A DNA stretch of 64,000 nt. Source: Streptomyces sp. NBC_01341 (GTDB lineage Bacteria > Actinomycetota > Actinomycetes > Streptomycetales > Streptomycetaceae). Below are positions 41,054 through 49,812 of the stretch, one piece after another; the first letter of the stretch is position 1; each line of letters opens with the position of its first letter. Position numbers and translations under genes: made by a program. The notes under the pieces are model-generated. The model made no database searches. It saw nothing but the letters and a program-made list of their open reading frames with translations, and had not been told where the DNA came from. The stretch is from assembly GCF_035946055.1 (NCBI RefSeq), contig NZ_CP108364.1, positions 2,666,001 to 2,730,000 on the forward strand, read 5' to 3'.

Positions 41054-41965
41054 TCAGAACTGCGCCTGGAGATGCTGCCAGAAGCCGTCGCGCAGGGCCC
41101 GGCGCAGGTGGGCGTGGCCACGCAGCGAGTGCTGCAGCATTCGCTCGGCCTCGACGAGCAGGTCCTGGTCGACGGACCCGGGGAGGTAGGGGTGCCCCGG
41201 CAGCAGGTCGGCGAGCGCGTCACGGCCGCGCGAGGCGAGCCAGCCTGCCGCGATCTGCGCGCCCACGAAGCGGACGTCGTCACGGGCGGGCGCGGGGCTG
41301 TCGTCGTCGTACATCGTGACCGGGCGCCGGGTGACGTACGGGCGGCAGAAGTCGAGGTCGAAGGTGCGCTGGCTGTCGACCTCCCAGAGCAGCGGCTCGG
41401 CCTGGTTGCGGCCCTCGCCCGCCTCGATGCCCCACAGGTGCACGCGGGCTCCGTACCCCTGGGCGGCCTCCACGGCCGAGACGAGGTCCTCGTCGCCGCC
41501 GACGAGTGCCGCGTCGCTGATGGCGCGGTGCCGGGCCAGCGACTCCAGGTCGGTGCGGATGAGTGAGTCGACACCCTTCTGCTGGTTGTTGGCGTTGAGG
41601 TTCCCGAGCCTGACCTTGACGTCGGGGAGTTCGGCGATGGCCTGCTGCTCGACGGTGTGGATCCGGCGCCGGGCCCCGTCGTACCAGTACACCCGCAGCA
41701 GCCGGCTGTCCGCGAAGATCGTGCGCGCCTTGTCGATGAATGCCTCGATCAGGCCTTCGGCGTCCAGATCGAAGGAGCGGCGGTCCTCGGTACCGGTGAC
41801 GAGCAGCCCCGCCGCCGCGTAGACGTACCCCGCGTCGACGAAGATCGCGTGGGTGGAGGGGGTCTTCGACACCTCGGCGAGTACGCGCTGGAGGAGTTCA
41901 TTGGTGCGGTCGAGCTGTTCGCGGATGCCCGGACCTTCGTCCGCCCCCGTGTCCGCGTGGTTCAT
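41054..41965 (-). CDS. NYN-domain (PIN-like) putative ribonuclease
   Basis: A 303-residue protein with the NYN fold of the PIN nuclease superfamily. Conserved acidic positions are visible in IFVDAGYVYA (first Asp, near residue 44), QKGVDSLIRTDL (Asp) and LVGGDEDLVSAVEAA (Asp pair). These residues bind the metal in this family. An N-terminal helix and a C-terminal helical domain of about 90 residues flank it. Probably RNA-directed. The start is ATG 41965, about 20 bases after a predicted transcript start. Divergent from a 50-residue protein gene. Confidence 0.85.
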   Translation of the reverse strand: MNHADTGADEGPGIREQLDRTNELLQRVLAEVSKTPSTHAIFVDAGYVYAAAGLLVTGTEDRRSFDLDAEGLIEAFIDKARTIFADSRLLRVYWYDGARRRIHTVEQQAIAELPDVKVRLGNLNANNQQKGVDSLIRTDLESLARHRAISDAALVGGDEDLVSAVEAAQGYGARVHLWGIEAGEGRNQAEPLLWEVDSQRTFDLDFCRPYVTRRPVTMYDDDSPAPARDDVRFVGAQIAAGWLASRGRDALADLLPGHPYLPGSVDQDLLVEAERMLQHSLRGHAHLRRALRDGFWQHLQAQF

Positions 41966-41990
41966 ACGGGCCTCATTCTGTGCGTTCGAC

Positions 41991-42019
41991 TGATTACCGA
42001 CGGGTACTTAGACATCCAA
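41991..42019 (-). promoter_or_regulatory. Predicted vegetative promoter of the NYN gene
   Basis: Minus strand TTGGAT (42014-42019), 17 bases, TAATCA (41991-41996), about 26 bases before the ATG. It lies in the only markedly A/T-rich stretch of the local intergenic region. Confidence 0.5.
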
Positions 42020-42036
42020 AAAATTTCCTTAGCGTA

Positions 42037-42066
42037 GGGAATGTTTGCATCAGGCAAGCCGTTGTA
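42037..42066 (+). promoter_or_regulatory. Sigma-R type promoter of the 50-residue protein
   Basis: GGGAAT (42037-42042), exactly 18 bases, GTTGTA (42061-42066). The full match to the sigma-R consensus lies about 110 bases before the ORF at 42175. A vegetative-like pair (TTAGAC at 42008, TAGCGT at 42030) overlaps just upstream and is an alternative. Confidence 0.65.
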
Positions 42067-42075
42067 CATCCTGTG

Positions 42076-42102
42076 GAGCGCAAGACGTGACGCCTTGCGC
42101 TC
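42076..42102 (+). promoter_or_regulatory. 5'-leader hairpin of the 50-residue protein mRNA
   Basis: Perfect 9-bp stem GAGCGCAAG/CTTGCGCTC with a 9-base loop, lying within about 5 bases of the transcript start expected from the promoter at 42037. Such 5'-terminal stems often stabilise mRNA. No U-tract, so not a terminator. Confidence 0.5.
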
Positions 42103-42174
42103 TTCATCCTTGCGGACGGCCAGCCCGTCCTCCCAGCAGTTCTCCAGCAGGAGGATCAGACGAAGGGAAGCCAT

Positions 42175-42327
42175 ATGCGCTTCGAGATCATGCGACTCGA
42201 CGACGTCGACGGTACCGCCGTGGACAGCACCGTCGTGGACGCCGCCTCCGTCAACCGGATCGTGCAGCAGGCCGCGGCAGTGGGCCAGCGCATCTACATC
42301 CGGCCGGCCGACACGTCGGCTTCGTAA
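42175..42327 (+). CDS. Conserved-looking 50-residue protein
   Basis: A small protein starting MRFEIMRLDDVDGTAVDST and ending RIYIRPADTSAS. The start is ATG 42175 with AAGGGAAG upstream and the stop is TAA 42325-42327. Codon bias is coding-like. No domain recognised. It has its own sigma-R type promoter, a leader hairpin and a perfect terminator 54 bases after the stop, all signs of a genuine single gene. A role in thiol stress is suggested only by the promoter. Confidence 0.75.
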   Translation: MRFEIMRLDDVDGTAVDSTVVDAASVNRIVQQAAAVGQRIYIRPADTSAS

Positions 42328-42380
42328 CACCTGTACCGCTTCGAGTCGCCGGTCACGAGCGCACGACGAGCAGACGACGA

Positions 42381-42415
42381 AGCGCCCCCGTACGGAAGAT
42401 CCGTACGGGGGCGCT
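42381..42415. terminator. Bidirectional terminator between small-protein gene and marC-like gene
   Basis: Perfect 16-bp stem (AGCGCCCCCGTACGGA and complement) with loop AGA, between convergent genes. Confidence 0.85.
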
Positions 42416-42460
42416 GTGGTGTCCGGGGGCCCGTCACGGAGGACGTCCGGGGGCCGGGCT

Positions 42461-43066
42461 TCAGGAGTTCTGGATGACCTGGGTGACGCCGTTGATGATC
42501 TGCTGCACGGCGATGGCCGAGAGCATCATGCCGGCGAGGCGGGTGACCAGCACCACACCCCCGTCCTTGATGACGCGGATGATCAGCAGCGAGTACCGCA
42601 TGGCCGCCCAGAGCACGACGTGGATGGCGATGATGGCCGACCACACCGAGACCTGTCCGACCGCCCCGTCCGCGTGCTGCACCGCGAGGATCACCGAGAC
42701 GATCGCGCCGGGCCCGGCGAGCAGCGGCATGCCCAGCGGCACGAGTGCCACATTGACGTCCTTGGTCTGCGTCGGCTCGTCCGTCTTGCCGGTGAGCAGG
42801 TCCAGGGCGATGAGCAGCAGCAGGAGACCGCCCGCGATCATGAGCGCCGGTACGGAGACGTGCAGGTAGTCCAGGATCTGCTGGCCCAGCAGACCGAAGA
42901 CGGCGATCACCCCGAAGGCGACGGAGACCGCCTGGAGAGCCATTCCGCGTTGCACCTTGGCGGGGCGGCCCGCGGTGAGGGCCAGGAAGATCGGTGTGAT
43001 TCCGGGCGGATCCATAATCACAAAAAGGGTGAGAAAAAGGGATCCGAAGACAGCGATGTCGAACAC
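42461..43066 (-). CDS. MarC-family integral membrane protein
   Basis: A 201-residue protein with six hydrophobic helices and the MarC/UPF0056 signatures FVIMDPPGITPIFL near the N-terminus and PLGMPLLAGPGAIVSVIL in the middle. The start is GTG 43066 (VFDIAVFG). The family's transport or sensing function is unresolved; the old link to multiple antibiotic resistance has not held. Converges on the 50-residue protein gene. Confidence 0.88.
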   Translation of the reverse strand: MFDIAVFGSLFLTLFVIMDPPGITPIFLALTAGRPAKVQRGMALQAVSVAFGVIAVFGLLGQQILDYLHVSVPALMIAGGLLLLLIALDLLTGKTDEPTQTKDVNVALVPLGMPLLAGPGAIVSVILAVQHADGAVGQVSVWSAIIAIHVVLWAAMRYSLLIIRVIKDGGVVLVTRLAGMMLSAIAVQQIINGVTQVIQNS

Positions 43067-43212
43067 AGTGAGCCTTGCGAGAGAAGAGCGGGCCGAACAG
43101 GGGGGTATGGGCACCCGGACGCCATGGGGACGACCGGGCACGGGGCGCCGGGAGGTGACGCACGCGTGAGGGGGAATGCCGGAGAGGCAGTCACCTGCGA
43201 GGTGAAAGGCCC

Positions 43213-44109
43213 TCAGGTGCGCGGGGACAGCCCTTGGGTGTCGCGGGGTCCACCGGCACCCGGCACCGGGAAGGCTCCCGTCGCGCGCCGGGTGATCTCG
43301 CCGTAGATCTCGGGGTCGGTGGTGTGTGCGCCGAGCCCGACGGTCTTACGGGTGCCGTGGTAGTCGCTCGACCCGGTGGGCAGAAGCCCGAGTTCGGCGG
43401 CGAGGCCCCGCAGCCGGGCCCTGGTGGGCTCGTCGTGGTCCATGTGGTCCACCTCGACGCCGTCGAGCCCCGCCGCGGCCAGCCGCGCGATCACGGCCTC
43501 CGGCACCACGGCGCCGCGCTTGACGGCGAGCGGGTGAGCGAGGACGGTGACGCCACCCGCGGCCTTCACCAGCCGGACCGCGTCGAACGGATCGAGTTCG
43601 TGCTTGCCGGCGTAGGCCCGCCCGCCGTCGGCCAGCCACTCCGGGACGAAGGCGTCGGAGACCGAGTCCACGACGCCGAGTTCGACGAGAGCGGTCGCGA
43701 CGTGCGGCCGGCCGACGGAACCGTCCCCGGCGATGCGCGCGACCTGGTCCCAGGTGACGGGCACGCCGAGCTCCTGGAGCTTGCGCACCATGGCCCGCGC
43801 ACGCGGCACCCGGTCGTCCCTGACGAGCTCGCGCTCGCGGGCCAGTTCCGGCTCCGACGGGTCGAAGAGGTAGGCCAGCATGTGAAGGCCGACGCCGTCG
43901 ATGCGGCAGGAGAGCTCGGCGCCGGTGACGAGGGTGAGACCCCCGGGAAGGGCGGCGGCCGCCTCCGCGTGGCCCCCCACCGTGTCGTGGTCGGTCAGGG
44001 CGACGACGTCGAGGCCAGCCGCAGCTGCGGCGGCCACCAGTTCGGCGGGGGTGTCCGTACCGTCCGACGCGGTGGAGTGGGTGTGCAGGTCGATGCGCAC
44101 GACGCTCAC
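43213..44109 (-). CDS. PHP-domain metal-dependent phosphoesterase
   Basis: A 298-residue PHP protein. Metal ligands are visible in RIDLHTHSTASDG (HxH), LTDHDTVGG, GAELSC and TGSSDYHG. Related to TrpH/YciV-type 5'-3' exoribonucleases and 3',5'-nucleotide bisphosphate phosphatases. The start is a GTG at 44109 (VSVVRIDL); the GTG three codons on is also possible. It stands alone between the marC-like gene and a DUF6758 gene. Confidence 0.9.
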   Translation of the reverse strand: MSVVRIDLHTHSTASDGTDTPAELVAAAAAAGLDVVALTDHDTVGGHAEAAAALPGGLTLVTGAELSCRIDGVGLHMLAYLFDPSEPELARERELVRDDRVPRARAMVRKLQELGVPVTWDQVARIAGDGSVGRPHVATALVELGVVDSVSDAFVPEWLADGGRAYAGKHELDPFDAVRLVKAAGGVTVLAHPLAVKRGAVVPEAVIARLAAAGLDGVEVDHMDHDEPTRARLRGLAAELGLLPTGSSDYHGTRKTVGLGAHTTDPEIYGEITRRATGAFPVPGAGGPRDTQGLSPRT

Positions 44110-44178
44110 TCCAGTGCTGGCGGACGGACAGGGGACCGCTCAAGGATAACCGCCGCGAATCACCCCCTCGGCCGTCCT

Positions 44179-44823
44179 TCAGGGGCGGGTGAGCAGCCGG
44201 GGCGTGAGCGCCCCGCAGGGCACGAGGTCCACCTCCGCGCCGGCGTCGCGGAGGTCCGTCAGCACCAGTTCGTCGTACATCAGGAGTCCCGACTGCTCCG
44301 GCCAGACGATCGCCCAGAGCCACAGACCACGGGCCTCTCCGACGAAGACCGCCCGGTCGGACGGGGCGTCCTTGACGTGCCAGAGTGCCGTGGGCCGGCC
44401 CGCGGCGAGCACCTTGGCGTCGGGCGCGGTGTCGACGCGCAGACCGGATCCGGGGTCGGGGCCCTCGATGCCGGCATAGCGCGCGCCCAGCCCGACACCC
44501 AGCTCCTCGGCGACGAGCAGCAGCTCACCCATCCCGCCGAGCGGTCCGGGACCCGAGCAGGCGACGGCGGTGGCACGGCCGCCGCTGCGGTCGTCCCCCG
44601 CGTACGCCGCTCCGGTGAACAGCCAGCCCACGGGAAGAGGCCAGGGCATCCACACGGGCACCTGCGCCCTGTGCACCACCACGCCCAGCGCCTCGACGCT
44701 GGGCGGGACCACCGGCTGCATCGGCTGCACCTGGCCGTGTGCGGAGCACTGCCAGGCATCGGCGAAGAGACCGGGCGCCCTGACCCGGCCACCGCACTTC
44801 GGGCAACTGGGTTCGCCCCTCAT
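44179..44823 (-). CDS. DUF6758-type protein with N-terminal zinc ribbon
   Basis: A 214-residue protein beginning MRGEPSCPKCGGRVRAPG, with a further Cys in WQCSAHG, a likely single-zinc ribbon. The rest is hydrophobic and Gly/Pro rich (VWMPWPLPVGWLFTG, LWLWAIVWPEQSG) without clear membrane helices. I recognise it as the streptomycete DUF6758 group. Function unknown. Start ATG 44823. Confidence 0.75.
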   Translation of the reverse strand: MRGEPSCPKCGGRVRAPGLFADAWQCSAHGQVQPMQPVVPPSVEALGVVVHRAQVPVWMPWPLPVGWLFTGAAYAGDDRSGGRATAVACSGPGPLGGMGELLLVAEELGVGLGARYAGIEGPDPGSGLRVDTAPDAKVLAAGRPTALWHVKDAPSDRAVFVGEARGLWLWAIVWPEQSGLLMYDELVLTDLRDAGAEVDLVPCGALTPRLLTRP

Positions 44824-44963
44824 AACGCCCCACCGTCCTCTCCGGTCGTCGCCGCGTCAAGGACGATCACCCTTCCGCAGCGCGGCCCCCTCCCGGCAAA
44901 GTAGATGCGGGTTGCATTTATTAGCTCGTCCAACGCGTTCCGGGCGCGAGGCAACCCCCCGGG

Positions 44964-45548
44964 TCAGTCCAGCGGTACGGACGTGCGCAGCGGGTCCCGC
45001 AGGTCGGTCCCCTGCGACAGCCATCGCTCCTGGAGCTCCTGCGCGCCCCTGACCCGCTTCCAGGCCGCCTCGTTGTGCGTCATCGGCAGCAGAGGCAGGA
45101 ATCGCACCGGCTCCATGGGGGCGTCCAGTTCCAGGTCCTCGACCAGGCCGCCCGGTTCGGCGACCAGGACGGAGGTGAACGGCGCGGCGGGCCACAGCGG
45201 CTGTCCGAGGTCGAGCGAGGCGCCCGGCGCCACGATCAGCCCCTCGACCTGCGGGGAGGCGGCCAGCACGGCGAGCGGCCGGAGGACCTGGTCGGTGTCG
45301 GCGATCCCGGCCCGTACGGACAGGACCAGTTCGGCGCGCGGGCCCTTCACGGGGTCGGCGAGGGGCGAGGTCGGGTCGGCCATCGGCCGGTCGGACATGC
45401 CCAGGGTGGCGTAGCGCACCACGTCGCCGTCGAGGAAGCGGAGCACCTCGATGCGGTCCGTACCGAGGAACGTCACCTCGGCGCGCGCGTCCGGCTCCCC
45501 GAGCGCCGTACGGAGCCGGGCCTCGACCAGATCAAGAATTTCTCCCAT
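44964..45548 (-). CDS. Suppressor-of-fused (SUFU) domain protein
   Basis: A 194-residue cytosolic protein of the bacterial SUFU family, with ELVLSVRAG, LGQPLW and FLPLLPMTHNEAAW, the conserved core of this domain in bacteria. These proteins are often associated with immunity or toxin-neighbour roles, but here no toxin gene is nearby. The start is ATG 45548. It diverges from the corA leader region. Confidence 0.8.
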   Translation of the reverse strand: MGEILDLVEARLRTALGEPDARAEVTFLGTDRIEVLRFLDGDVVRYATLGMSDRPMADPTSPLADPVKGPRAELVLSVRAGIADTDQVLRPLAVLAASPQVEGLIVAPGASLDLGQPLWPAAPFTSVLVAEPGGLVEDLELDAPMEPVRFLPLLPMTHNEAAWKRVRGAQELQERWLSQGTDLRDPLRTSVPLD

Positions 45549-45958
45549 GCCGCGAGCATAGAACGCGTCTGGAACGGGCAAAGGAAGGGATTGGCCCTGG
45601 TCCGGACTGATAACCTGGGCCGTCGGTAGGGACAGCACGCAGAAGCGCGCTCTCAGTCCTGACAACACGTGATCCCCCACGGGGGACCGGCCGGAGGAGG
45701 TGGGGCTGCGGTGGATCCAAGTCGACCTCGCAGTACCGACAGCTCTTCCGCACAACGCCTTCCTCTGTGATCTGACGCTCCTCCCGGACGTCACCACGGC
45801 AGTTCGCGCGACGGAAGAGCCCTTCGTTTTTGCCTGTCTGTAGCGAACGCCGTCATCGCGCACGCGCGGTGCCGCCCGCTTTGCGGACGTGAGCGCACGT
45901 CCCCATTCCGGGCTGTTCCACGCCCCCGCCGACGGCCCTCCGTGAAGAGGAGCCAGCC
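45549..45958 (+). promoter_or_regulatory. Long corA leader region with possible leader ORF
   Basis: A 410-base gap upstream of corA. It contains TGATAAC near 45608 as a possible -10, a small C/G hairpin (CCCCC/GGGGG, about 45674-45686), and AGGAGG at 45695-45700 followed 10 bases later by GTG 45711. That GTG opens a 19-codon ORF (VDPSRPRSTDSSSAQRLPL, stop 45768). Further on, a weak GAAG/CTTC stem runs into GTTTTTG (45826-45832). I could not recognise an M-box (ykoK) magnesium riboswitch core. Confidence 0.4.
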
Positions 45959-47074
45959 ATGTCGATGATCCGTGACCTGCGCGCAGCCGTGCGCCCGTCC
46001 CTGCGCAAGAGCAACACCCCGTACAACAGCTACGACGCCACCCGTGACCCGTCCGCCTCCAGCGCGGTCGTCGACTGCGCGGTCTACCGGGACGGACGCC
46101 GGGTGACCGACGCCTCCGGTCTGACGCCGCGTGAGGCCATGCTGCGGGTCAGGGAGGACGGCGGCTTCGCCTGGATCGGCCTGCACGAGCCGACCGACGA
46201 GGAGTTCTCCGGTATCGCAAGGGAGTTCGGGCTTCACCCGCTCGCCGTGGAGGACGCCGTCCACGCCCACCAGCGGCCCAAGCTGGAGCGCTACGACGAC
46301 ACGCTGTTCACCGTCTTCAAGACGATCCACTACGTCGAGCACGCCGAACTGACCGCGACCAGCGAGGTCGTCGAGACAGGGGAGGTGATGTGCTTCACCG
46401 GTCGGGACTTCGTCATCACCGTCCGGCACGGCGGTCAGGGCTCGCTGCGCGCACTGCGCCACCGCCTCCAGGAGGATCCGGAGCTGCTCTCCAAGGGCCC
46501 CTCGTCCGTGCTGCACTCCATCGCCGACCACGTCGTGGACGGCTACATCGCCGTGGCCGCCTCCGTGCAGGACGACATCGACGAGGTGGAGATCGACGTG
46601 TTCTCCACCCCGGCGAAGGGGACCGCGCGCGGATCGGACGCCGGCCGGATCTACCAGCTGAAGCGCGAGGTGCTGGAGTTCAAGCGCGCCGTGTCGCCGC
46701 TGCTGCGGCCGATGCAGCTCCTGAGCGAGCGGCCGATGCGGCTGATCGACCCGGACATCCAGAAGTACTTCCGGGACGTCGCCGACCACCTGGCCCGGGT
46801 GCACGAGGAGGTCATCGGCTTCGACGAACTGCTCAACTCGATCCTCCAGGCCAACCTGGCGCAGGCGACCGTCACGCAGAACGAGGACATGCGCAAGATC
46901 ACGTCCTGGGCGGCCATCATCGCCGTGCCGACGATGATCTGCGGCGTGTACGGAATGAACTTCAAGCACATGCCCGAACTGCAGTGGACATACGGCTATC
47001 CGATCGTCCTCGCGCTGATCGGCGTAGTCTGTTTCTCCATCCACCGCACCCTCAAGCGCAACGGCTGGCTCTAA
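45959..47074 (+). CDS. corA: CorA-family magnesium/cobalt transporter
   Basis: A 371-residue CorA channel. The N-terminal cytoplasmic alpha/beta domain is followed by long stalk helices, two C-terminal membrane helices and the selectivity motif YGMNF (GMN near residue 338). The basic C-terminus (HRTLKRNGWL) is typical. The start is ATG 45959 with GAGGAG upstream. The downstream conserved gene begins 12 bases after its stop and is probably co-transcribed. Confidence 0.93.
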   Translation: MSMIRDLRAAVRPSLRKSNTPYNSYDATRDPSASSAVVDCAVYRDGRRVTDASGLTPREAMLRVREDGGFAWIGLHEPTDEEFSGIAREFGLHPLAVEDAVHAHQRPKLERYDDTLFTVFKTIHYVEHAELTATSEVVETGEVMCFTGRDFVITVRHGGQGSLRALRHRLQEDPELLSKGPSSVLHSIADHVVDGYIAVAASVQDDIDEVEIDVFSTPAKGTARGSDAGRIYQLKREVLEFKRAVSPLLRPMQLLSERPMRLIDPDIQKYFRDVADHLARVHEEVIGFDELLNSILQANLAQATVTQNEDMRKITSWAAIIAVPTMICGVYGMNFKHMPELQWTYGYPIVLALIGVVCFSIHRTLKRNGWL

Positions 47075-47086
47075 TAGAGTGCGGGC

Positions 47087-47605
47087 ATGACTGCTGCTGA
47101 GGCGTTGTCGGCCCGGGCCCTCGTCGAGGAGGCCACCAAGAAGTCCGGCCTGATCTGGCTGCGGGGCACGGGTCCCGCCCAGGCGGTGTGGCACGTCTGG
47201 CACGAGGGTGCGGCGGTACTCGTCGGTGACGGTCCGGACGAGCAGCCGCTGCCCGCCGGGCTCGACGCCGGCACCACCGCCGAGGTGACCGTACGCAGCA
47301 AGGACAAGGGCGGCAGGCTGGTGGCCTGGACGGCTGCCGTCACCGTGCTGGAACCGCACTCCGAGGAGTGGGAGGTGGCCGTCGGCGAGCTCAAGGGCAA
47401 GCGGCTGAACGCCCCGGACGCCGAGCGGCTGACCGAGCGCTGGGCACGAGAGTGCCGGGTGGTGCGCCTGGTTCCCGGCGCATCCAGCACGAACCTTCCG
47501 GACGGCTCGCTGGCCGCGCCACCCCTGCCGTCCGGTGCGACCACCGGGCGTACGGCGCCCGCGGCGCTCCCCCGGCTCCTGCTGAAGCGCCGCGGGAGGC
47601 GCTGA
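47087..47605 (+). CDS. Conserved hypothetical protein downstream of corA
   Basis: A 172-residue protein with KSGLIWLRG, AVWHVWHEGAAVLVGDG and WEVAVGELKGKRLN, a beta-rich pattern reminiscent of FMN-binding split-barrel (pyridoxamine-phosphate-oxidase-like) proteins. The C-terminus is Pro/Arg rich. The start is ATG 47087, 12 bases after corA. It converges on the lipoprotein gene. The fold assignment is tentative. Confidence 0.65.
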   Translation: MTAAEALSARALVEEATKKSGLIWLRGTGPAQAVWHVWHEGAAVLVGDGPDEQPLPAGLDAGTTAEVTVRSKDKGGRLVAWTAAVTVLEPHSEEWEVAVGELKGKRLNAPDAERLTERWARECRVVRLVPGASSTNLPDGSLAAPPLPSGATTGRTAPAALPRLLLKRRGRR

Positions 47606-47614
47606 ACGCCCCGC

Positions 47615-48367
47615 TCAGCCGGAGGACCTGGGCAGCTCGCCGCCGTAGTCGACGGTGTCGTCCTCGGACGGGGGCTCCAGCTCGAAAGCGGTGCCCCAGT
47701 CGGCGAGGGTGACCGTGCCGCCGCCACCGCCACGGGCCACGCGCAGGGGATACGGGGTGCCCCGGAGCGAGACGTCGAGGGCTCCCCCCTCGCCCTTTCC
47801 ACCCAGGATCTGCACGGTCCGCACCCCGCCCACGGTGCCCCGGTCGCCCTTGTTGATCTTTCCGTGCAGTGCCAGCATCCCGCCGAGCAGCGTCTTCTTC
47901 TCCGTGAAGCCGCGCAGTTGCCGGTAGGCCGGGTCGTTCTCCGGCACCTTCACGTACTTGCCGTCGAGCTTGTCGGCTGCCCGGTCGCTGCCGTCGTCGC
48001 CCTTCTCGTCGCTCCAGAAGCCCCTGTCGGCCTTGAGGAAGAGCGCGTCACCGATCCGCAGCAGGGCGAAGGTGTTGTGCTTCGAGGTCACCGATCCCAT
48101 GCCGCCCTCGCCGCTGAGCTGCATGTTCAGGCTGTAGGTGCCGCCCTTGCTGACGAGCTTGCCGGTCAGCCGCACCGCGTCGGCGGCGTCCGCCGCTGCG
48201 CGCGCCTTCTTGTCGATCTGCGCGGCCGTCAGTTTGCCCACACCGTTGGTCCCCTTGTCCGGATCCTCACCGGCACAGGCCGTCAGTGCGGCGGTCAGAC
48301 CCGCGCAGAGCACCACGGCGAGAGCGGTCCGGCGGCGGGCCCGGACGGCCGGGGCGGAAGAGGTCAC
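47615..48367 (-). CDS. LppX/LprG-like secreted lipoprotein
   Basis: A 250-residue lipoprotein from GTG 48367: basic N-terminus, hydrophobic run and lipobox ALTAC, then a mature domain. LTGKLVSKGGTYSLNMQLSGEGGMGSV and later beta strands resemble the LolA/LppX lipid-binding fold. GAG upstream supports the start. Expected on the outer face of the membrane; any lipid ligand is inferred. Divergent from the MgtE-like gene. Confidence 0.75.
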   Translation of the reverse strand: MTSSAPAVRARRRTALAVVLCAGLTAALTACAGEDPDKGTNGVGKLTAAQIDKKARAAADAADAVRLTGKLVSKGGTYSLNMQLSGEGGMGSVTSKHNTFALLRIGDALFLKADRGFWSDEKGDDGSDRAADKLDGKYVKVPENDPAYRQLRGFTEKKTLLGGMLALHGKINKGDRGTVGGVRTVQILGGKGEGGALDVSLRGTPYPLRVARGGGGGTVTLADWGTAFELEPPSEDDTVDYGGELPRSSG

Positions 48368-48537
48368 AGGCGCACTGCCTCTCGTCTGTGTGTCGGGGGT
48401 GGCAGACGGCAGCGTACCCGTGCCGCGTACGCCATTCGGCAGAGCTCCGTACGGACGGTCCGCCAGGGCACCGCGCACCGGGACGGGCTAGCCTGATCAC
48501 GGCCAGGAGGACGCGGGGACCGAGGGAGGCGCACAGT

Positions 48538-49812
48538 ATGGCGGCAGGCGCTCCCAGGGTTTTCGTCTCACATCTGTCCGGTGTACCGGTGTTCGACCCC
48601 AACGGCGATCAGGTCGGCCGCGTCCGCGATCTGGTGGCGATGCTCCGGGTCGGCGGCAAGCCGCCGCGTCTGCTGGGCATGGTCGTCGAGGTCGTGAGCC
48701 GCCGGCGGATCTTCCTGCCCATGACCCGGGTCACGGGCGTCGAGTCCGGCCAGGTCATCACCACCGGTGTCGTCAACATGAGGCGATTCGAGCAGCGCCC
48801 GACCGAGCGACTGGTCCTGGGCGAGTTCCTCGACCGGCGGGTCCGCCTCGTGGAGACGGACGAGGAGGTGACCGTCCTCGACGTCGCCATCCAGCAGCTC
48901 CCCGCACGCCGCGACTGGGAGATCGACAAGTTCTTCGTCCGCAAGGGACGCGGCGGAGCGCTGCGGCGCAAGGGCGAGACCCTGACCGTGGAGTGGTCGG
49001 CCGTCGAGGGCTTCTCGCTGGAGGAGCACGGGCAGGGCGCGGAGAGCCTGGTGGCGACCTTCGAGCGGCTGCGCCCCACCGATGTCGCCAACGCCATGCA
49101 CCACTTGACGCCGAAGCGCCGGGCCGAGGTCGCCGCCGCCCTGGACGACGACCGGCTCGCCGACGTCCTGGAGGAGCTCCCCGAGGACGACCAGGTGGAG
49201 ATCATCGGAAAGCTCGAGGAGGACCGCGCGGCGGACGTCCTGGAGGCGATGGACCCCGACGACGCGGCCGACCTGCTCTCGGAGCTGCCGGAGGCCGACA
49301 AGGAGCGCCTGCTGGCCCTGATGCGCCCCGACGACGCGGCCGACGTACGGCGGCTGCTGTCCTACGAGGAGCGGACGGCGGGCGGTCTGATGACGACCGA
49401 GCCCATCATCCTGCGGCCCGACGCCACGGTCGCGGACGCGCTGGCCAGGGTCCGCCAGCAGGACCTCTCCCCCGCGCTGGCCGCCCAGGTCTACGTCTGC
49501 CGGTCGCCCGACGAGACGCCCACCGGCAGGTACCTGGGCACCGTGCACTTCCAGCGGCTGCTGCGGGATCCCCCGTACACCCTGGTCAGCTCCATCGTGG
49601 ACAGCGACCTCGTCCCGCTGACGCCGCTCACCCCGCTGCCCGAGGTGACCAGTTATCTGGCCGCGTACAACCTCGTCTCGGTGCCCGTGGTCGACGAGAG
49701 CGGTTCGCTGCTGGGCGCGGTGACCGTCGACGACGTGCTCGACCACCTGCTCCCGGAGGACTGGCGCGAGACGGACTTCCAGGGTGAGGAGGAGATCGCG
49801 GGTGGCGGCTGA
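48538..49812 (+). CDS. MgtE N-domain/CBS protein lacking the transport domain
   Basis: A 424-residue soluble protein: an N-terminal PRC-barrel-like segment (GDQVGRVRDLV, about 20-60 and 80-160), MgtE-N helical repeats with LADVLEELPEDDQVEII and AADVLEAMDPDDAADLL (about 180-275), then two CBS domains (TTEPIILRPDATV and NLVSVPVVDESGSLLGAVTVDDVL). Full MgtE channels continue into five membrane helices, which are absent here. The Mg-sensing part alone probably regulates a partner, likely the overlapping DUF1003 membrane protein. Start ATG 48538 with GAGGGAGG upstream. Confidence 0.88.
   Translation: MAAGAPRVFVSHLSGVPVFDPNGDQVGRVRDLVAMLRVGGKPPRLLGMVVEVVSRRRIFLPMTRVTGVESGQVITTGVVNMRRFEQRPTERLVLGEFLDRRVRLVETDEEVTVLDVAIQQLPARRDWEIDKFFVRKGRGGALRRKGETLTVEWSAVEGFSLEEHGQGAESLVATFERLRPTDVANAMHHLTPKRRAEVAAALDDDRLADVLEELPEDDQVEIIGKLEEDRAADVLEAMDPDDAADLLSELPEADKERLLALMRPDDAADVRRLLSYEERTAGGLMTTEPIILRPDATVADALARVRQQDLSPALAAQVYVCRSPDETPTGRYLGTVHFQRLLRDPPYTLVSSIVDSDLVPLTPLTPLPEVTSYLAAYNLVSVPVVDESGSLLGAVTVDDVLDHLLPEDWRETDFQGEEEIAGGG

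Noticed and set aside
45549..45958. M-box (ykoK) magnesium riboswitch upstream of corA
   Set aside because: The conserved core sequences were not found by eye; only a possible leader ORF and a weak stem are visible.
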